64,000 bases of DNA from Acidimicrobiales bacterium (lineage in GTDB: Bacteria; Actinomycetota; Acidimicrobiia; Acidimicrobiales; SZUA-35). Location: the NCBI GenBank assembly GCA_028285495.1, contig JANQPB010000044.1, positions 372,001 through 436,000 on the forward strand. The letters are read 5' to 3'. This document shows, in pieces, positions 17,276 through 25,887 of this stretch (positions are counted from its first letter, which is position 1; the number at the start of each line of letters is the position of its first letter). Under the pieces are notes generated by a model, which searched no databases, was not told the DNA's origin, and was given only the letters and a program-made list of their open reading frames with translations. Both the position numbers and the translations under genes were made by a program.

Positions 17276-18433
17276 TCAGCGGTAGGGCGGAGCGTAGAGC
17301 AGGCCGCCGTCGAGCCACTGGGCGTTCGGCCCACGCTCGAGGCCCAGCGGGGTGATGTGGCGCTCGAAGATCTCGCCGTAGTTCCCGACCTGGCTGATGA
17401 CCTGGTAGTTGAAGTCGGTCGGCAGGCCGAGACCCGGGTCGAGGACGGCACCGTCGACCTCGACGCCGAGGAACCGCTGCACGATCGGGTTGTCGGAGCC
17501 GAGGAAGTCGTCGACGTTGGCCGACGTGATGCCGAGCTCCTCGGCCTGGATGGTGGCCAGCACCGCCCAGTTGACGGCCTGGGCCCAGGCGGTGTCGCCG
17601 TCACGGACGGCGGGGGCGAGCGGCTCCTTCGAGAACACCTCGGCCAGGATGGTCAGGGCGCTCTCACCGTCCGGGTAGGCGGTGCGCAGGGCGCTGAGCT
17701 GGGACACGTCGGACGACCAACCGTCGCAACGACCGGCCAGGAAGGCCTCCTGGATGAGGTTGGTGTCTTCGAACGAGAGCACCTCGACGCTGAGCCCACG
17801 GCGGGCGAACTCGGTGGCCACGTTGCCCTCGGTGGTGGTGCCGGAGGCGACGCAGACGACGGCGCCGTCCATGTCGTCGAGGCTCTCGAAGGCCCCGGTC
17901 TCGACCATCATGCCCTGACCGTCGTAGAAGTTCGTGGTGAGGAACGTGGCGCCCTCACCGCCGTCACGGCTGGCGGTCCAGGTCGTGTTGCGGATCAGCA
18001 CGTCGATCTCGCCCGACTGCAGGGCGGTGAACCGGTCGGCGGTCTCCAGGTCGATGAAGTTGACCTTCTCGGCGTCGCCGAGAACCGCGGCGGCGACGGC
18101 CCGGCAGAAGTCGTTGTCGAAGCCCTCGTGGGTGCCGTCGGGCTGCAGCACGGCGAAGCCGGGCAGCGCGTCACGGGTGCCGCACCTGACCTCGTCGGCT
18201 GCGATGACCGCATCGAGGAGGCTGCCGTCGCCCTGCGTGAGCTCGACCGTCTCCTCGTCGGCGTCGGCATCGGCATCGCCGTCGGACTCGTCCGGCTCCT
18301 CCTCGGAGTCGGCGTCGTCGGTCTCCTCGACCTCCGGTGCCGTGTCGTCGGCGTCGTCGTCGGCGCTGGCGCACGCTGCGGCGCCGAGTGCCAGCACCAA
18401 CAGCAGCGACAGCAGTCTCAAGAGCCTGCTCAT
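17276..18433 (-). CDS. aapJ: General L-amino-acid binding lipoprotein
   Basis: 385 residues, ATG 18433 after AGGAGAGGAG. A lipoprotein signal ends at L-G-A-A-A-C (lipobox), giving a membrane-anchored binding protein. It is followed by a ~40-residue Asp/Glu-rich linker, unusual in length. The mature part has the AapJ/BztA signatures V-R-C-G, F-D-N-D-F-C-R-A-V-A-A-A, F-T-A-L-Q-S-G-E-I-D-V-L, R-N-T-T-W-T and Y-D-G-Q-G. It captures a broad range of L-amino acids for the AapQMP channel. Confidence 0.94.
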   Translation of the reverse strand: MSRLLRLLSLLLVLALGAAACASADDDADDTAPEVEETDDADSEEEPDESDGDADADADEETVELTQGDGSLLDAVIAADEVRCGTRDALPGFAVLQPDGTHEGFDNDFCRAVAAAVLGDAEKVNFIDLETADRFTALQSGEIDVLIRNTTWTASRDGGEGATFLTTNFYDGQGMMVETGAFESLDDMDGAVVCVASGTTTEGNVATEFARRGLSVEVLSFEDTNLIQEAFLAGRCDGWSSDVSQLSALRTAYPDGESALTILAEVFSKEPLAPAVRDGDTAWAQAVNWAVLATIQAEELGITSANVDDFLGSDNPIVQRFLGVEVDGAVLDPGLGLPTDFNYQVISQVGNYGEIFERHITPLGLERGPNAQWLDGGLLYAPPYR

Positions 18434-18502
18434 GGGGGTGTTCTCCTCTCCTTTGCCCCCTGGGGAGACGAGGCGCACAGCCAGGACGCCCTGATGGGGG
18501 AC

Positions 18503-18516
18503 GGTGGTGCACCACC
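18503..18516. promoter_or_regulatory. Perfect 14-bp palindrome, candidate operator
   Basis: GGTGGTGCACCACC is identical on both strands. It sits in the 183-bp gap between aapJ (minus) and the response-regulator gene (plus). On the minus strand it directly follows and slightly overlaps a TAAGGT (18515-18520) that could be the aap -10 box, so a bound protein would cover the aap transcription start. Confidence 0.55.
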
Positions 18517-18540
18517 TTAGAAGTCACCACCGACACCGAG

Positions 18541-18549
18541 AAAGGAGGT
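18541..18549 (+). promoter_or_regulatory. Strong Shine-Dalgarno upstream of response regulator
   Basis: AAAGGAGGT is a perfect anti-16S match. It lies 10 bases before an in-frame TTG (18560), which would add 19 residues to the response regulator compared with the ATG at 18617. Confidence 0.45.
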
Positions 18550-18616
18550 TCAGGCACAATTGACAAACCTCTTACATGTGCTGGAGCCGCGTCCGCGCAT
18601 CGGGCACCCTGGTGCG

Positions 18617-19360
18617 ATGGGGACGAAGGTGGTGCTGGTCGAGGACGATCAGCGGGTCGCGAGCGCCGTGATCGACGCCCTCTCGGCCCTCGACTACGAC
18701 GTCGAGCACCACGCCACCGGCCACGATGCGCTGCGGGCGACCGACGGCGATCTGATGCTGCTCGACCTCGGCCTGCCCGACATGGACGGCCTCGAGGTGT
18801 GCCGGGCCGTCGCCGCCCGATCGACGATGCCGATCATCGCCGTCACCGCCCGCGGTGCCGTCGATCAACGGGTCGACGGCCTCAGGGCCGGGGCCGACGA
18901 CTACGTGGTCAAGCCCTTCTCGGTGGCCGAGCTGGAGGCCCGGATCGAGGCGGTGCTGCGGCGAAGCGGTCGCGTCGACGACCCCGCGGCCGGGCCGGGG
19001 CCGGCGACCGTGACCGTCGGCGACCTCACGATAGACCACGACGGCCACCAGGTCAGCGTCGACGGCGAGGCCATCTCGCTCACCCCGAAGGAGTTCGCCC
19101 TGCTCGCCGTGCTGGCCTCCCGCCCCAGTCACGTGTTCACCAGGGCCGAGCTGCTGCTCGAGGTCTGGCACAGCACGTGGGAGGGGCGGTCCCGCACGGT
19201 CGACGTGCACGTCGGCTCGCTGCGGAACAAGACCGGTCGGGGCGAGCTGATCCGAACGGTGCACGGCGTTGGCTACGCCCTCGACGTCGAGAGCGGGCCG
19301 GACGGCGGCACCGAACCGGGCGACGACGCTCGGGCGGGGCCGGAGGCGACCGCCTCGTGA
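18617..19360 (+). CDS. OmpR/PhoB-family response regulator
   Basis: 247 residues from ATG 18617. Receiver domain with E-D-D (9-11), phospho-acceptor D50 in L-L-D-L-G-L-P-D-M, and the conserved Lys in V-V-K-P-F. A winged-helix DNA-binding domain follows (S-L-T-P-K-E-F-A-L-L, then V-D-V-H-V-G-S-L-R-N-K and V-H-G-V-G-Y). A TTG at 18560 behind a perfect Shine-Dalgarno is an alternative start; I prefer the ATG because receivers normally begin there. The cognate kinase gene follows after 10 bp. Divergent from aapJ, so control of amino-acid uptake is plausible but unproved. Confidence 0.94.
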   Translation: MGTKVVLVEDDQRVASAVIDALSALDYDVEHHATGHDALRATDGDLMLLDLGLPDMDGLEVCRAVAARSTMPIIAVTARGAVDQRVDGLRAGADDYVVKPFSVAELEARIEAVLRRSGRVDDPAAGPGPATVTVGDLTIDHDGHQVSVDGEAISLTPKEFALLAVLASRPSHVFTRAELLLEVWHSTWEGRSRTVDVHVGSLRNKTGRGELIRTVHGVGYALDVESGPDGGTEPGDDARAGPEATAS

Positions 19361-19370
19361 CGGGGCGCGG

Positions 19371-20825
19371 GTGCACGGTCGGCTGATCCGGCTCCTGGTG
19401 CCGGTCTACGTGGCGTCGCTCGCCGTGGTCGGGCTGCTGTGGGCCCGCGAGCTGGCGGCCCGGGCGACGACGGAGGAGGCGATGCGGGCGACCGAGGCCC
19501 ACCTCGACGCGGTCGCCGTCGTGGTGACGGAGGCCGAGGCGACGCCGGTCGACCCCGACACTGCGGCCACCCGGGCCGAGCCCGACGGCGCCGACGCAAC
19601 GGGCGACGCCGGCCCTCCCCCGCCGGCGGACGGCGACCCGCTCGGGTCGAGCCCCGGTCCGACCGTCGTCGCCGGCGGCGCCGCCAGGCCGGTCGTCCTC
19701 GTCGATGCCGAGGAGCCGCAGACGGCGGTCGGGCCGGGAGCGATCGTCTGGCCGTGGAGCGAGCCGGCGGCGTTCGTCACCACCACGGAGCTGGCCGGCC
19801 CGGTCGAGATCACGACCTGGTGGCCGACCGATGACCTCCGGTCCCGGGTCACCCGCCAGCTCCTGATCGCCCTCGGCGTCCTGCTGACGGCCGGGGCGGC
19901 GCTCGCCGGCGCCGCCCACCCCCTGGCCGTCGTCGCCACCCGCCCGCTCCGGCGGCTCGGCCAGACCGCCGAAGACCTGGCCACGGGATCACTCACCGCC
20001 AGAGCCGACGCCGAGCACGGACCGGACGAGATCCGCCAGGTCGCCGCCGCCGTCAACCAGCTGGCCGACCAGATGGCGGTGGCGGTCGAGCGGGAGCGGA
20101 TCTTCGTCACGAGCGCCAGCCATCACTTCGGCAACCTGCTCACCCCGCTCCGGCTCCGGGTCGAGACGCTTCGGGCCGAGCTGATCACAGCGAACCGGAC
20201 GGCCCCCGCCGTGGCCGCCCGGCCCGGCTCCACCGCCGCAGCGACGACCACGCCGGCGACCAACGTGCTCATCGGTGAGGTGATGGCCGAGCTCGATCGG
20301 CTCGAGGCGGTGGCCGAGCAGCTCATGCAGCTCAACCGGGCCGAGAACGACGAGACCACGCCGGCCGTGATCGACCTCGGGCCCCTGGTCGACGACGCCG
20401 TCCGCAGCTGGCAGCCGGTGGCCGACTTCGCCGGGGTGACCCTCGACTGCGACCGGCCGGAGCGGGTCGAGGCGATCGGGTTGGCGTGGGCCGTGACCGA
20501 GATCCTCGACAACCTCATCGACAATGCCATCAAGTACGGGCGGGGCTCCCCGGTCGCGGTGCAGGTGCTGCTCGGTCTCGACAACGTCCGGCTGACGGTC
20601 AGCGACGGCGGGCCGGGGATGGACCGCGATCAGCTCGACCTCGCCCCGGTCCGGTTCTGGCGGGGATCGGAGCACCAGAACCGGCCGGGGAGCGGGTTGG
20701 GGTTGGCCATCGTGCAGGCCCTGGCCGCCCGTTGCGGGGCCCGGTTCACGATGCGGAACCGGGCCGACGGCGGGCTCGAGGCGTCGGTGGCGCTGCGGCG
20801 ACCGGTCAGCGCCGACGCCCGATGA
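19371..20825 (+). CDS. Membrane sensor histidine kinase
   Basis: 484 residues from GTG 19371, ten bases after the regulator stop. Membrane helix 1 at about 5-24, a ~140-residue extracytoplasmic domain, helix 2 at about 164-185, HAMP linker, then the H-box. The H-box reads S-H-H-F-G-N-L-L-T-P-L (H251/H252), where Phe-Gly-Asn replaces the usual Glu-Leu-Arg. The ATPase domain has N-box D-N-L-I-D-N-A-I-K-Y-G, D-G-G-P-G-M and G-S-G-L-G-L-A-I-V. Partner of the OmpR-type regulator. The 3' end overlaps the convergent methyltransferase by 20 bp. Confidence 0.93.
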   Translation: MHGRLIRLLVPVYVASLAVVGLLWARELAARATTEEAMRATEAHLDAVAVVVTEAEATPVDPDTAATRAEPDGADATGDAGPPPPADGDPLGSSPGPTVVAGGAARPVVLVDAEEPQTAVGPGAIVWPWSEPAAFVTTTELAGPVEITTWWPTDDLRSRVTRQLLIALGVLLTAGAALAGAAHPLAVVATRPLRRLGQTAEDLATGSLTARADAEHGPDEIRQVAAAVNQLADQMAVAVERERIFVTSASHHFGNLLTPLRLRVETLRAELITANRTAPAVAARPGSTAAATTTPATNVLIGEVMAELDRLEAVAEQLMQLNRAENDETTPAVIDLGPLVDDAVRSWQPVADFAGVTLDCDRPERVEAIGLAWAVTEILDNLIDNAIKYGRGSPVAVQVLLGLDNVRLTVSDGGPGMDRDQLDLAPVRFWRGSEHQNRPGSGLGLAIVQALAARCGARFTMRNRADGGLEASVALRRPVSADAR

Positions 20826-21666
20826 CGTTGGTCACGGCGTTGACCAGCCGGTAGCTGCCGTCGCTCGCCCGGAACGGCTCGAGCACCTCCAGCACCCGTC
20901 GACGGAACTCGTCCTCGCCGAGGTGGTCCAGACACGGCCGCACGACGCCGGGCGAGCGCAGCGTGCGGTAGGCCTCGTCGGCATCGGCCAGCTCGATGAC
21001 GGCGGAGCTGACGCCCCGCTCGACCACGTCGAAGCCAGCGCTGTCGAACATGGCCTCGGCCACGCCGGGAGCGCCGATGTCGGCCAGCGACATCAGCTCG
21101 TCGGCCACGGACGGCACGCTCGTGCCGAGGAAGATGAAGAAGTCCCGCAGGTCGAGCTCGGCACCGGGACCCCAGAAGGTCACGGCGAGCGAGCCGCCGG
21201 GTCGCAGGACCCGGGCCGCCTCGGCCACGGCGGCGTCACAGCCGCCCCAGATCCCGTTGAACGAGGTCACGGCGTCGAAGGACGCATCCGGCCATGGCAG
21301 CTCGAACATCGAGCCGACGACCAGGTCGGCGGCGGGAGCCCGGCGGCGGGCGATGTCGACGAGAGCGGCCGAGGCGTCGATACCGGCGGTCTCGGCGCCG
21401 AGCCGCTCGGCCCGGGCGATGGCGAGGCCGGCGCCGCAGGCCACGTCGAGCAGACGGCGGCCGGGGCCGACCTCGAGGCGGGTGAAGACGTCCTCGACCG
21501 CGTCCCGGTTGTAGGGCTCGAATCGGTAGGCCCAATCGGTGGCGGCGTGGCCCCAGGCGTCACCCGCCACCGCCCAATCGGGCCGGTCGACGCCGGCCCG
21601 ATCAGGGGCGAGGGTTGGGTCGGCCGGGGTGGCCGACGAGGCGGCGGTCGAGGTCACCGGTGGCAT
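20806..21666 (-). CDS. SAM-dependent methyltransferase (class I)
   Basis: 286 residues from ATG 21666. The SAM-binding core has motif I L-L-D-V-A-C-G-A-G, the acidic loop A-G-I-D-A-S, F-D-A-V-T-S-F-N-G and R-V-L-R-P-G-G. This is the UbiE/COQ5-like methyltransferase-11 fold. The acceptor is unknown. It lies nine bases behind the OsmC gene and is probably co-transcribed with it; its 3' end runs into the convergent kinase gene. Confidence 0.88.
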   Translation of the reverse strand: MPPVTSTAASSATPADPTLAPDRAGVDRPDWAVAGDAWGHAATDWAYRFEPYNRDAVEDVFTRLEVGPGRRLLDVACGAGLAIARAERLGAETAGIDASAALVDIARRRAPAADLVVGSMFELPWPDASFDAVTSFNGIWGGCDAAVAEAARVLRPGGSLAVTFWGPGAELDLRDFFIFLGTSVPSVADELMSLADIGAPGVAEAMFDSAGFDVVERGVSSAVIELADADEAYRTLRSPGVVRPCLDHLGEDEFRRRVLEVLEPFRASDGSYRLVNAVTNVIGRRR

Positions 21667-21675
21667 CGGTCGACC

Positions 21676-22257
21676 TCAGGCCTTCGGCCGCACGGTGACG
21701 GCGGTCGGGTTGGTCAGGATGTCGAACACGGCGCTCCGCTTGGTCGAGGCCGAGATCAGGGCGTCGAGGTCCTCCTGGGCGGCGTTGCCCCGGATGTCGA
21801 TCTCGACGTCGATGTCCTGGAAGCCGTTGCGCACGTCCGGGTCGATCCCGAGGATGCCCTGGACGTCCATGGCCCCCCTGACGACGGTGTCGATCGAGGT
21901 CAGCTCGATGCCCCGGTTGGCGGCGGTGGTGGCAACGCCGGCCACCACGCAGGCGGCGAGGGCGTGCAGGACCTGCTCGTGCGGGGTCGGGCCGTGCCCG
22001 TGGCCGAGCGTCGGGTGATCGCTGGTGATCGTGAACTCCTCGACGTGGACCTGGTCGGCGCCGGCGCCGTACCACTCGTGGATGGTGGACCGGGTGGCGG
22101 TGCCCTCGATCCAGGTGTTGCGGGCCGTGAACCGGAACTGGGCCAGCTCGGCGTTCTCGGTCAGCTTGGCGATGGTGCCGTGCAGCTTCTGCACCGGAAC
22201 GCCGTTGAACTCGGCGGCGGCTGCGGGGGTGGCGGTCGCGGGGGTCGTGGTTGGCAT
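21676..22257 (-). CDS. OsmC family protein
   Basis: 193 residues, ATG 22257 after GAGAAGGGA. OsmC-type pattern with H-A-L-A-A-C-V-V-A-G-V-A-T-T-A-A-N-R-G-I and earlier P-H-E-Q-V-L. Only one active-site Cys is obvious; peroxidatic OsmC/Ohr enzymes have two, so hydroperoxide reduction is uncertain and it may be an OsmC-like protein of another role. Upstream lie 230 non-coding bases before the divergent sigma-factor gene. Confidence 0.85.
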   Translation of the reverse strand: MPTTTPATATPAAAAEFNGVPVQKLHGTIAKLTENAELAQFRFTARNTWIEGTATRSTIHEWYGAGADQVHVEEFTITSDHPTLGHGHGPTPHEQVLHALAACVVAGVATTAANRGIELTSIDTVVRGAMDVQGILGIDPDVRNGFQDIDVEIDIRGNAAQEDLDALISASTKRSAVFDILTNPTAVTVRPKA

Positions 22258-22487
22258 GTCGGTTCCCTTCTCGGTGGCCGTTTCGGCCGTGTTCGGTTGC
22301 TGGTTCCACCATCCCCCGGTTGGCCCCCGCCTGACTTGGAGACGATGTGGAGGTTGTGTGGAGGCGCCGCCGCCTGGCCGAGGCCGGCGCACCGCAGCAC
22401 GGCAAGAACCGGGGAGAACCGGCGAGGGCCGGACGGAATCGGGGGACAGCTGCATGAATCCGGGCGGATCGTGCGCCTAGGGTCTCG

Positions 22488-23060
22488 ATGATCGAAGGAG
22501 CGTCGGAGGCCCGGGAGCTGGCAGCCGCCCCCGGCGGGGGGCCGGCGGGAACGGCCCCGGGCCGTGGCGTCACCGGCGGCGCTCCCACCGGGGGCGACCG
22601 CACCGATTTCGCCGCCTTCTACGCCGGCAACCATCATCGACAGCTCCGACGGGCGATGGTGCTGGCCAGGACTCCCGATGCGGCGGCCGACGCAGTCCAC
22701 GAGGCCTTCGTCGACGTCTACCGCCGGTGGGGCGAGCTGCGACACCCCGTCGCCTACCTCGATCGGGCCGTCGTCAACCGCTGCCGCGACGACGGCCGCC
22801 GGGCCTCGGCCCGCGACCGGCTGCGGACCCGCCTCACCGTCGAGCCTCGCCAGGCGGCGCCGGCCGTCGAGCCGGGCGACGACGAGCTGTGGCGGGCCCT
22901 GGCCGCGCTCCCCTACAACCAGCGGGCCGCCATCGTGCTCCGCTACTTCGGCGGCCACACCGAGGGTGAGATCGCCGAACTGCTCGACTGCGCCACCGGA
23001 TCGGTCGGACCGTGGATCCGCCGGGGCCTCGACCGGATACGGAGGAACCTCGACCGATGA
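22488..23060 (+). CDS. ECF-type RNA polymerase sigma factor
   Basis: 190 residues from ATG 22488. After a Gly/Pro-rich N-terminal ~35 residues comes region 2 (D-F-A-A-F-Y ... A-A-D-A-V-H-E-A-F-V-D-V-Y-R-R-W) and then region 4 (L-P-Y-N-Q-R-A-A-I-V-L-R-Y-F and E-G-E-I-A-E-L-L-D-C-A-T-G-S-V). This layout is typical of the SigE-like actinobacterial ECF group. A TAGGGT lies just before the start. Its stop overlaps the next ATG by four bases (ATGA), so the membrane protein downstream is the likely anti-sigma or signalling partner. Confidence 0.92.
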   Translation: MIEGASEARELAAAPGGGPAGTAPGRGVTGGAPTGGDRTDFAAFYAGNHHRQLRRAMVLARTPDAAADAVHEAFVDVYRRWGELRHPVAYLDRAVVNRCRDDGRRASARDRLRTRLTVEPRQAAPAVEPGDDELWRALAALPYNQRAAIVLRYFGGHTEGEIAELLDCATGSVGPWIRRGLDRIRRNLDR

Positions 23061-23992
23061 ACGAACCGTTGCCCCCCGAGGGGGCCACCGAGGCCGACGA
23101 CGTGCTCGGGCGGGAGATCGCCGGCATGCTCGATCGCCGGGCCGGGGCCCTGGCCGACCACCACATCCCGGTCGGCGACCTCACCGCCGGCCTCGACCGG
23201 ATCCGGGCCGACGCCGACCGGGCCCGAGGCGCGGCCGCCGGTCCGGGCCGATCGAGTGCGACCCGGGCCGACGACCGGCGTCGCCGGGTCGGCTACCTGG
23301 CCTCGGTCGCCGCCGCGGTGCTGCTGGTGGCCGGCGGGTTCGCCGTGCTCGGCTCGAACGGGCTCACCACACCGGCCGGTGAGACCGAGCCCGCCCCCGG
23401 GGCGGTCGACGGCGACGGGACCGGCCCGAGCTCCACGGTCGCCACGTCGACGACGCTCCCGTCGCCGTCGACCTTCGACAGCTCGAACGGAGCCGCCGAC
23501 CGCAGCACCACGACCCCGGCGCCGACCGGCACGGCCGTGCCGACCACGGCCGGTCCGGACGGCGACGATCCCGTGACCTGCTCGACCGGACCGGGGACGA
23601 CGATCTGCTGCTTCGGCACGGCCTCCACCACCGAGTGCTTCGTGCCGGTTCCGCCGACGACCGCCGGGCCGGGCGAGGACGCGTCCTGTGCCACCGTCGA
23701 CGCAGCCGGGCGGTGCTGCACCGGCGGCCTCACCACCCGTTGCCTCCCGACCACGTCGGGGTCGGCGACGACGGGAACCGGGTCGACCGGCTCGCCGACG
23801 ACCGGGACGGCACCGCCAGGCTCGGCCACGGTGACACCATGGACCGGCACCATGCCGGCCACCACCGGCGGCACGAGCCCGCCGGACACGGGCACGACCA
23901 CTCCCGATCCCGAGGACTGCGTCGATGTCACGACGGTCCCCGGCTGTCCGCCGGCCTCGACCCGTTCAGCCGCCGGCCGCACCTCCCCCTGA
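23057..23992 (+). CDS. Single-pass membrane protein with Cys-rich, Thr/Pro-rich ectodomain; putative sigma partner
   Basis: 311 residues, translationally coupled to the sigma-factor gene. A ~90-residue cytoplasmic part (L-G-R-E-I-A-G-M-L-D-R-R-A) precedes one membrane helix at about 90-112. The outer part is Thr/Ser/Pro-rich and carries 12 Cys in clusters, including two adjacent pairs (I-C-C-F and R-C-C-T). The layout suits an anti-sigma factor with an outside sensor, but no ZAS zinc motif (H-x3-C-x2-C) is visible in the cytoplasmic part. I do not recognise the ectodomain. The 3' end overlaps a convergent gene by 27 bp. Confidence 0.75.
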   Translation: MNEPLPPEGATEADDVLGREIAGMLDRRAGALADHHIPVGDLTAGLDRIRADADRARGAAAGPGRSSATRADDRRRRVGYLASVAAAVLLVAGGFAVLGSNGLTTPAGETEPAPGAVDGDGTGPSSTVATSTTLPSPSTFDSSNGAADRSTTTPAPTGTAVPTTAGPDGDDPVTCSTGPGTTICCFGTASTTECFVPVPPTTAGPGEDASCATVDAAGRCCTGGLTTRCLPTTSGSATTGTGSTGSPTTGTAPPGSATVTPWTGTMPATTGGTSPPDTGTTTPDPEDCVDVTTVPGCPPASTRSAAGRTSP

Positions 23993-24868
23993 TCCTGGTT
24001 CGGCCGCCCTGGCGTCGATCCGCTCGAACGCGGCCCGAGCCGCCCGCATGCCCTCGACCGCCCGGGGGAAGCCGCCGTACACGGTCAGCTGGGTCATGAT
24101 CTCCTCGACCTCGACCCGGGTCACCCCGTGGTTCAGGGCTGCGGGCACGTGGATCGCCAGCTCGGCCTCGCGGGCCAGGACGGCCAGGATGGCCACGGTC
24201 ACCATCGACCGATCCCGACGGCTCAGCTCGCTGCGGGCCCACAGCTCGCCGAAGCCCCAGTCGAACGCCAGCTCGCCAACCCCGCCGAGGGCGGCGACCA
24301 TCCCGGCCCGGGCGGTGGCGGGGTCGGTCGAGGCCCGGCCGCCGAAGACCGTGCCCATCACGTCGGTGGCGGCCGCCCAGCGGTCGGGATCGTCGACCGG
24401 CGGCGCCGGGTCCTTCGGCGGCAGCCGGTCGACGCCGTCCAGCTCGGCCAGGACCTCGTCGACGATCCGGGTGGCGGCGAAGGCGAGCGGGTAGCCGGCG
24501 TAACCGGCGACCTGGTTCACGACCTCGCGGATCTCGTGGCGCTCGACGCCGTGGTTGACCGCACCCCGCAGGTGGATCCGCAGCTCGTCGTCGGAGCCGA
24601 GGACGGCGAGGAACGTGATGACGATCAGGCTCCGGTCCCGGCGCGACAACTGGGGGCGACTCCACAGATGACCGAGGACGTGGTCGATGGCAAAGGTGCC
24701 GATGGCGCCGTGTCGCCGCTCCATCGAGCGGGCCGCCCGCTCCGGCTCGTCGGTTGCGGTGAGGGTCGACAGCACGTCGAGTGCGGCGGCCCGACGCTCG
24801 GCCTGGGTCGAACCGGCCGGGGCCTCCGGGGTCTCCACCTCCTCGGGTGAGTTCGCGGTCTCGGTCAT
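23966..24868 (-). CDS. Tandem carboxymuconolactone decarboxylase (CMD) family protein
   Basis: 300 residues, ATG 24868, overlapping the dioxygenase stop by one base (TGATG). Two CMD/AhpD-like repeats are fused: the first carries L-S-R-R-D-R-S-L-I-V and H-L-R-G-A-V-N-H-G-V, the second L-S-R-R-D-R-S-M-V-T and H-V-P-A-A-L-N-H-G-V. No C-x-x-C is present, so peroxidase activity of the AhpD type is unlikely. The conserved N-H-G-V signature fits 4-carboxymuconolactone decarboxylase relatives. Last gene of the catabolic operon that starts at 29279. Confidence 0.87.
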   Translation of the reverse strand: MTETANSPEEVETPEAPAGSTQAERRAAALDVLSTLTATDEPERAARSMERRHGAIGTFAIDHVLGHLWSRPQLSRRDRSLIVITFLAVLGSDDELRIHLRGAVNHGVERHEIREVVNQVAGYAGYPLAFAATRIVDEVLAELDGVDRLPPKDPAPPVDDPDRWAAATDVMGTVFGGRASTDPATARAGMVAALGGVGELAFDWGFGELWARSELSRRDRSMVTVAILAVLAREAELAIHVPAALNHGVTRVEVEEIMTQLTVYGGFPRAVEGMRAARAAFERIDARAAEPGSGGGAAGG

Positions 24869-25848
24869 CAGGGGGTCTCCTCGCTTGCGGTCCGACCGGT
24901 CAGCCCGGCGTAGTTCCGGTTGAGGAACCAGCGTTGGTAGTCGCCGTAAGTGATCGGCTCGTGCCGGGGTGGATCGTCCGGGCCGACGCACGTCGGCAGG
25001 GTCTCGATCACGGCGTCGTCGCGGGCGCCGAAGAAGAACGGGATGGCGTACCGGTCGCCGCCGGAGGTGTTGCGGGCCCGGTGGGCGGTCGACCGGAAGT
25101 GGTGATTGGTCCAGCGCTTCAGCATGTCGCCCGAGTTGATCAGGAACGACTCGGGCAGGGCCGGGGGCACGATCCACCCGTGCCCGGCCGGCCGGATCTC
25201 CAGGCCCGGCACGTCGTTGGCCGGGAGCAGGGTGAAGATCGTCGAGTCGGTGTGCGGGGCCAGGCCCCAGTCGTGCTCGCCGTAGTCGACCGGCGGGTAG
25301 TGGGAGAGCCGCAGGGTGACCGACGGGTCGTCGAAGTGCGGCTCGATGCGATCGGCGGGCAGGTCGAGCGAGGCGGCCAGCACCGGGAGCAGCCGTCTGG
25401 CCAGCGCCGTCGCCGCGTCCATGTACGCGTCGACCAGCGTGCGGAACCCGTCGAGGTCGGGCCATCGGTTGCCCAGTCGGTAGCCGCCACGGTGGACGAA
25501 GAAGGCGGCGTTGAGGTTGGGGGTGCGGACGTCGCCGGCGATCTCGGAGGCGTACGAGGTGCCGCCCGCATAGGGCAGGTAGCCGCCGTGGTCGCCGTCC
25601 ATGGCGATCGACGCCAGGTGCTCATCGGGCAGGGCGTGCAGCTCGGCCGCCGCGGCGTAGACCCGGTCGACGAGGTCCCACGGCACGCGGTGGCCGACGA
25701 CGAAGAAGAAGCCGACCTCCCGCAGCGCGCTCCGGAGCTGGCGGCCGAGGCCCTCGATCGCGCCGGGTCGCTCGTCGAGCAGGTCGCCGAGGTCGAGGAT
25801 CGGGATGAGGTCGACGTCGGACCCCGGATCGGTGTCGGTTGCGGTCAT
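24868..25848 (-). CDS. Isopenicillin-N-synthase-type 2OG/Fe(II) dioxygenase
   Basis: 326 residues, ATG 25848 after GAGGGGGA. The iron ligands are H199, D201 (A-P-H-T-D-S) and H256 (S-T-A-H-R-A-R-N), and the 2-oxoglutarate Arg is R266 in R-Y-A-I-P-F-F. The N-terminal domain has G-F-F-F-V-V-G-H. These are the marks of plant-like DIOX/IPNS-fold oxygenases, which in bacteria hydroxylate or desaturate small acids. It sits 39 bp behind the CoA-transferase gene and overlaps the CMD gene, so it probably belongs to the same catabolic route. Confidence 0.9.
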   Translation of the reverse strand: MTATDTDPGSDVDLIPILDLGDLLDERPGAIEGLGRQLRSALREVGFFFVVGHRVPWDLVDRVYAAAAELHALPDEHLASIAMDGDHGGYLPYAGGTSYASEIAGDVRTPNLNAAFFVHRGGYRLGNRWPDLDGFRTLVDAYMDAATALARRLLPVLAASLDLPADRIEPHFDDPSVTLRLSHYPPVDYGEHDWGLAPHTDSTIFTLLPANDVPGLEIRPAGHGWIVPPALPESFLINSGDMLKRWTNHHFRSTAHRARNTSGGDRYAIPFFFGARDDAVIETLPTCVGPDDPPRHEPITYGDYQRWFLNRNYAGLTGRTASEETP

Positions 25849-25887
25849 GGTTCCCCCTCGTCGGTCGGCCCGTCGCCGGGCGCCTGC

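Noticed and set aside
18560..18616. TTG start for the response regulator behind a perfect Shine-Dalgarno
   Set aside because: It would put 19 non-conserved residues before the receiver fold; kept as an alternative, not as the main call.
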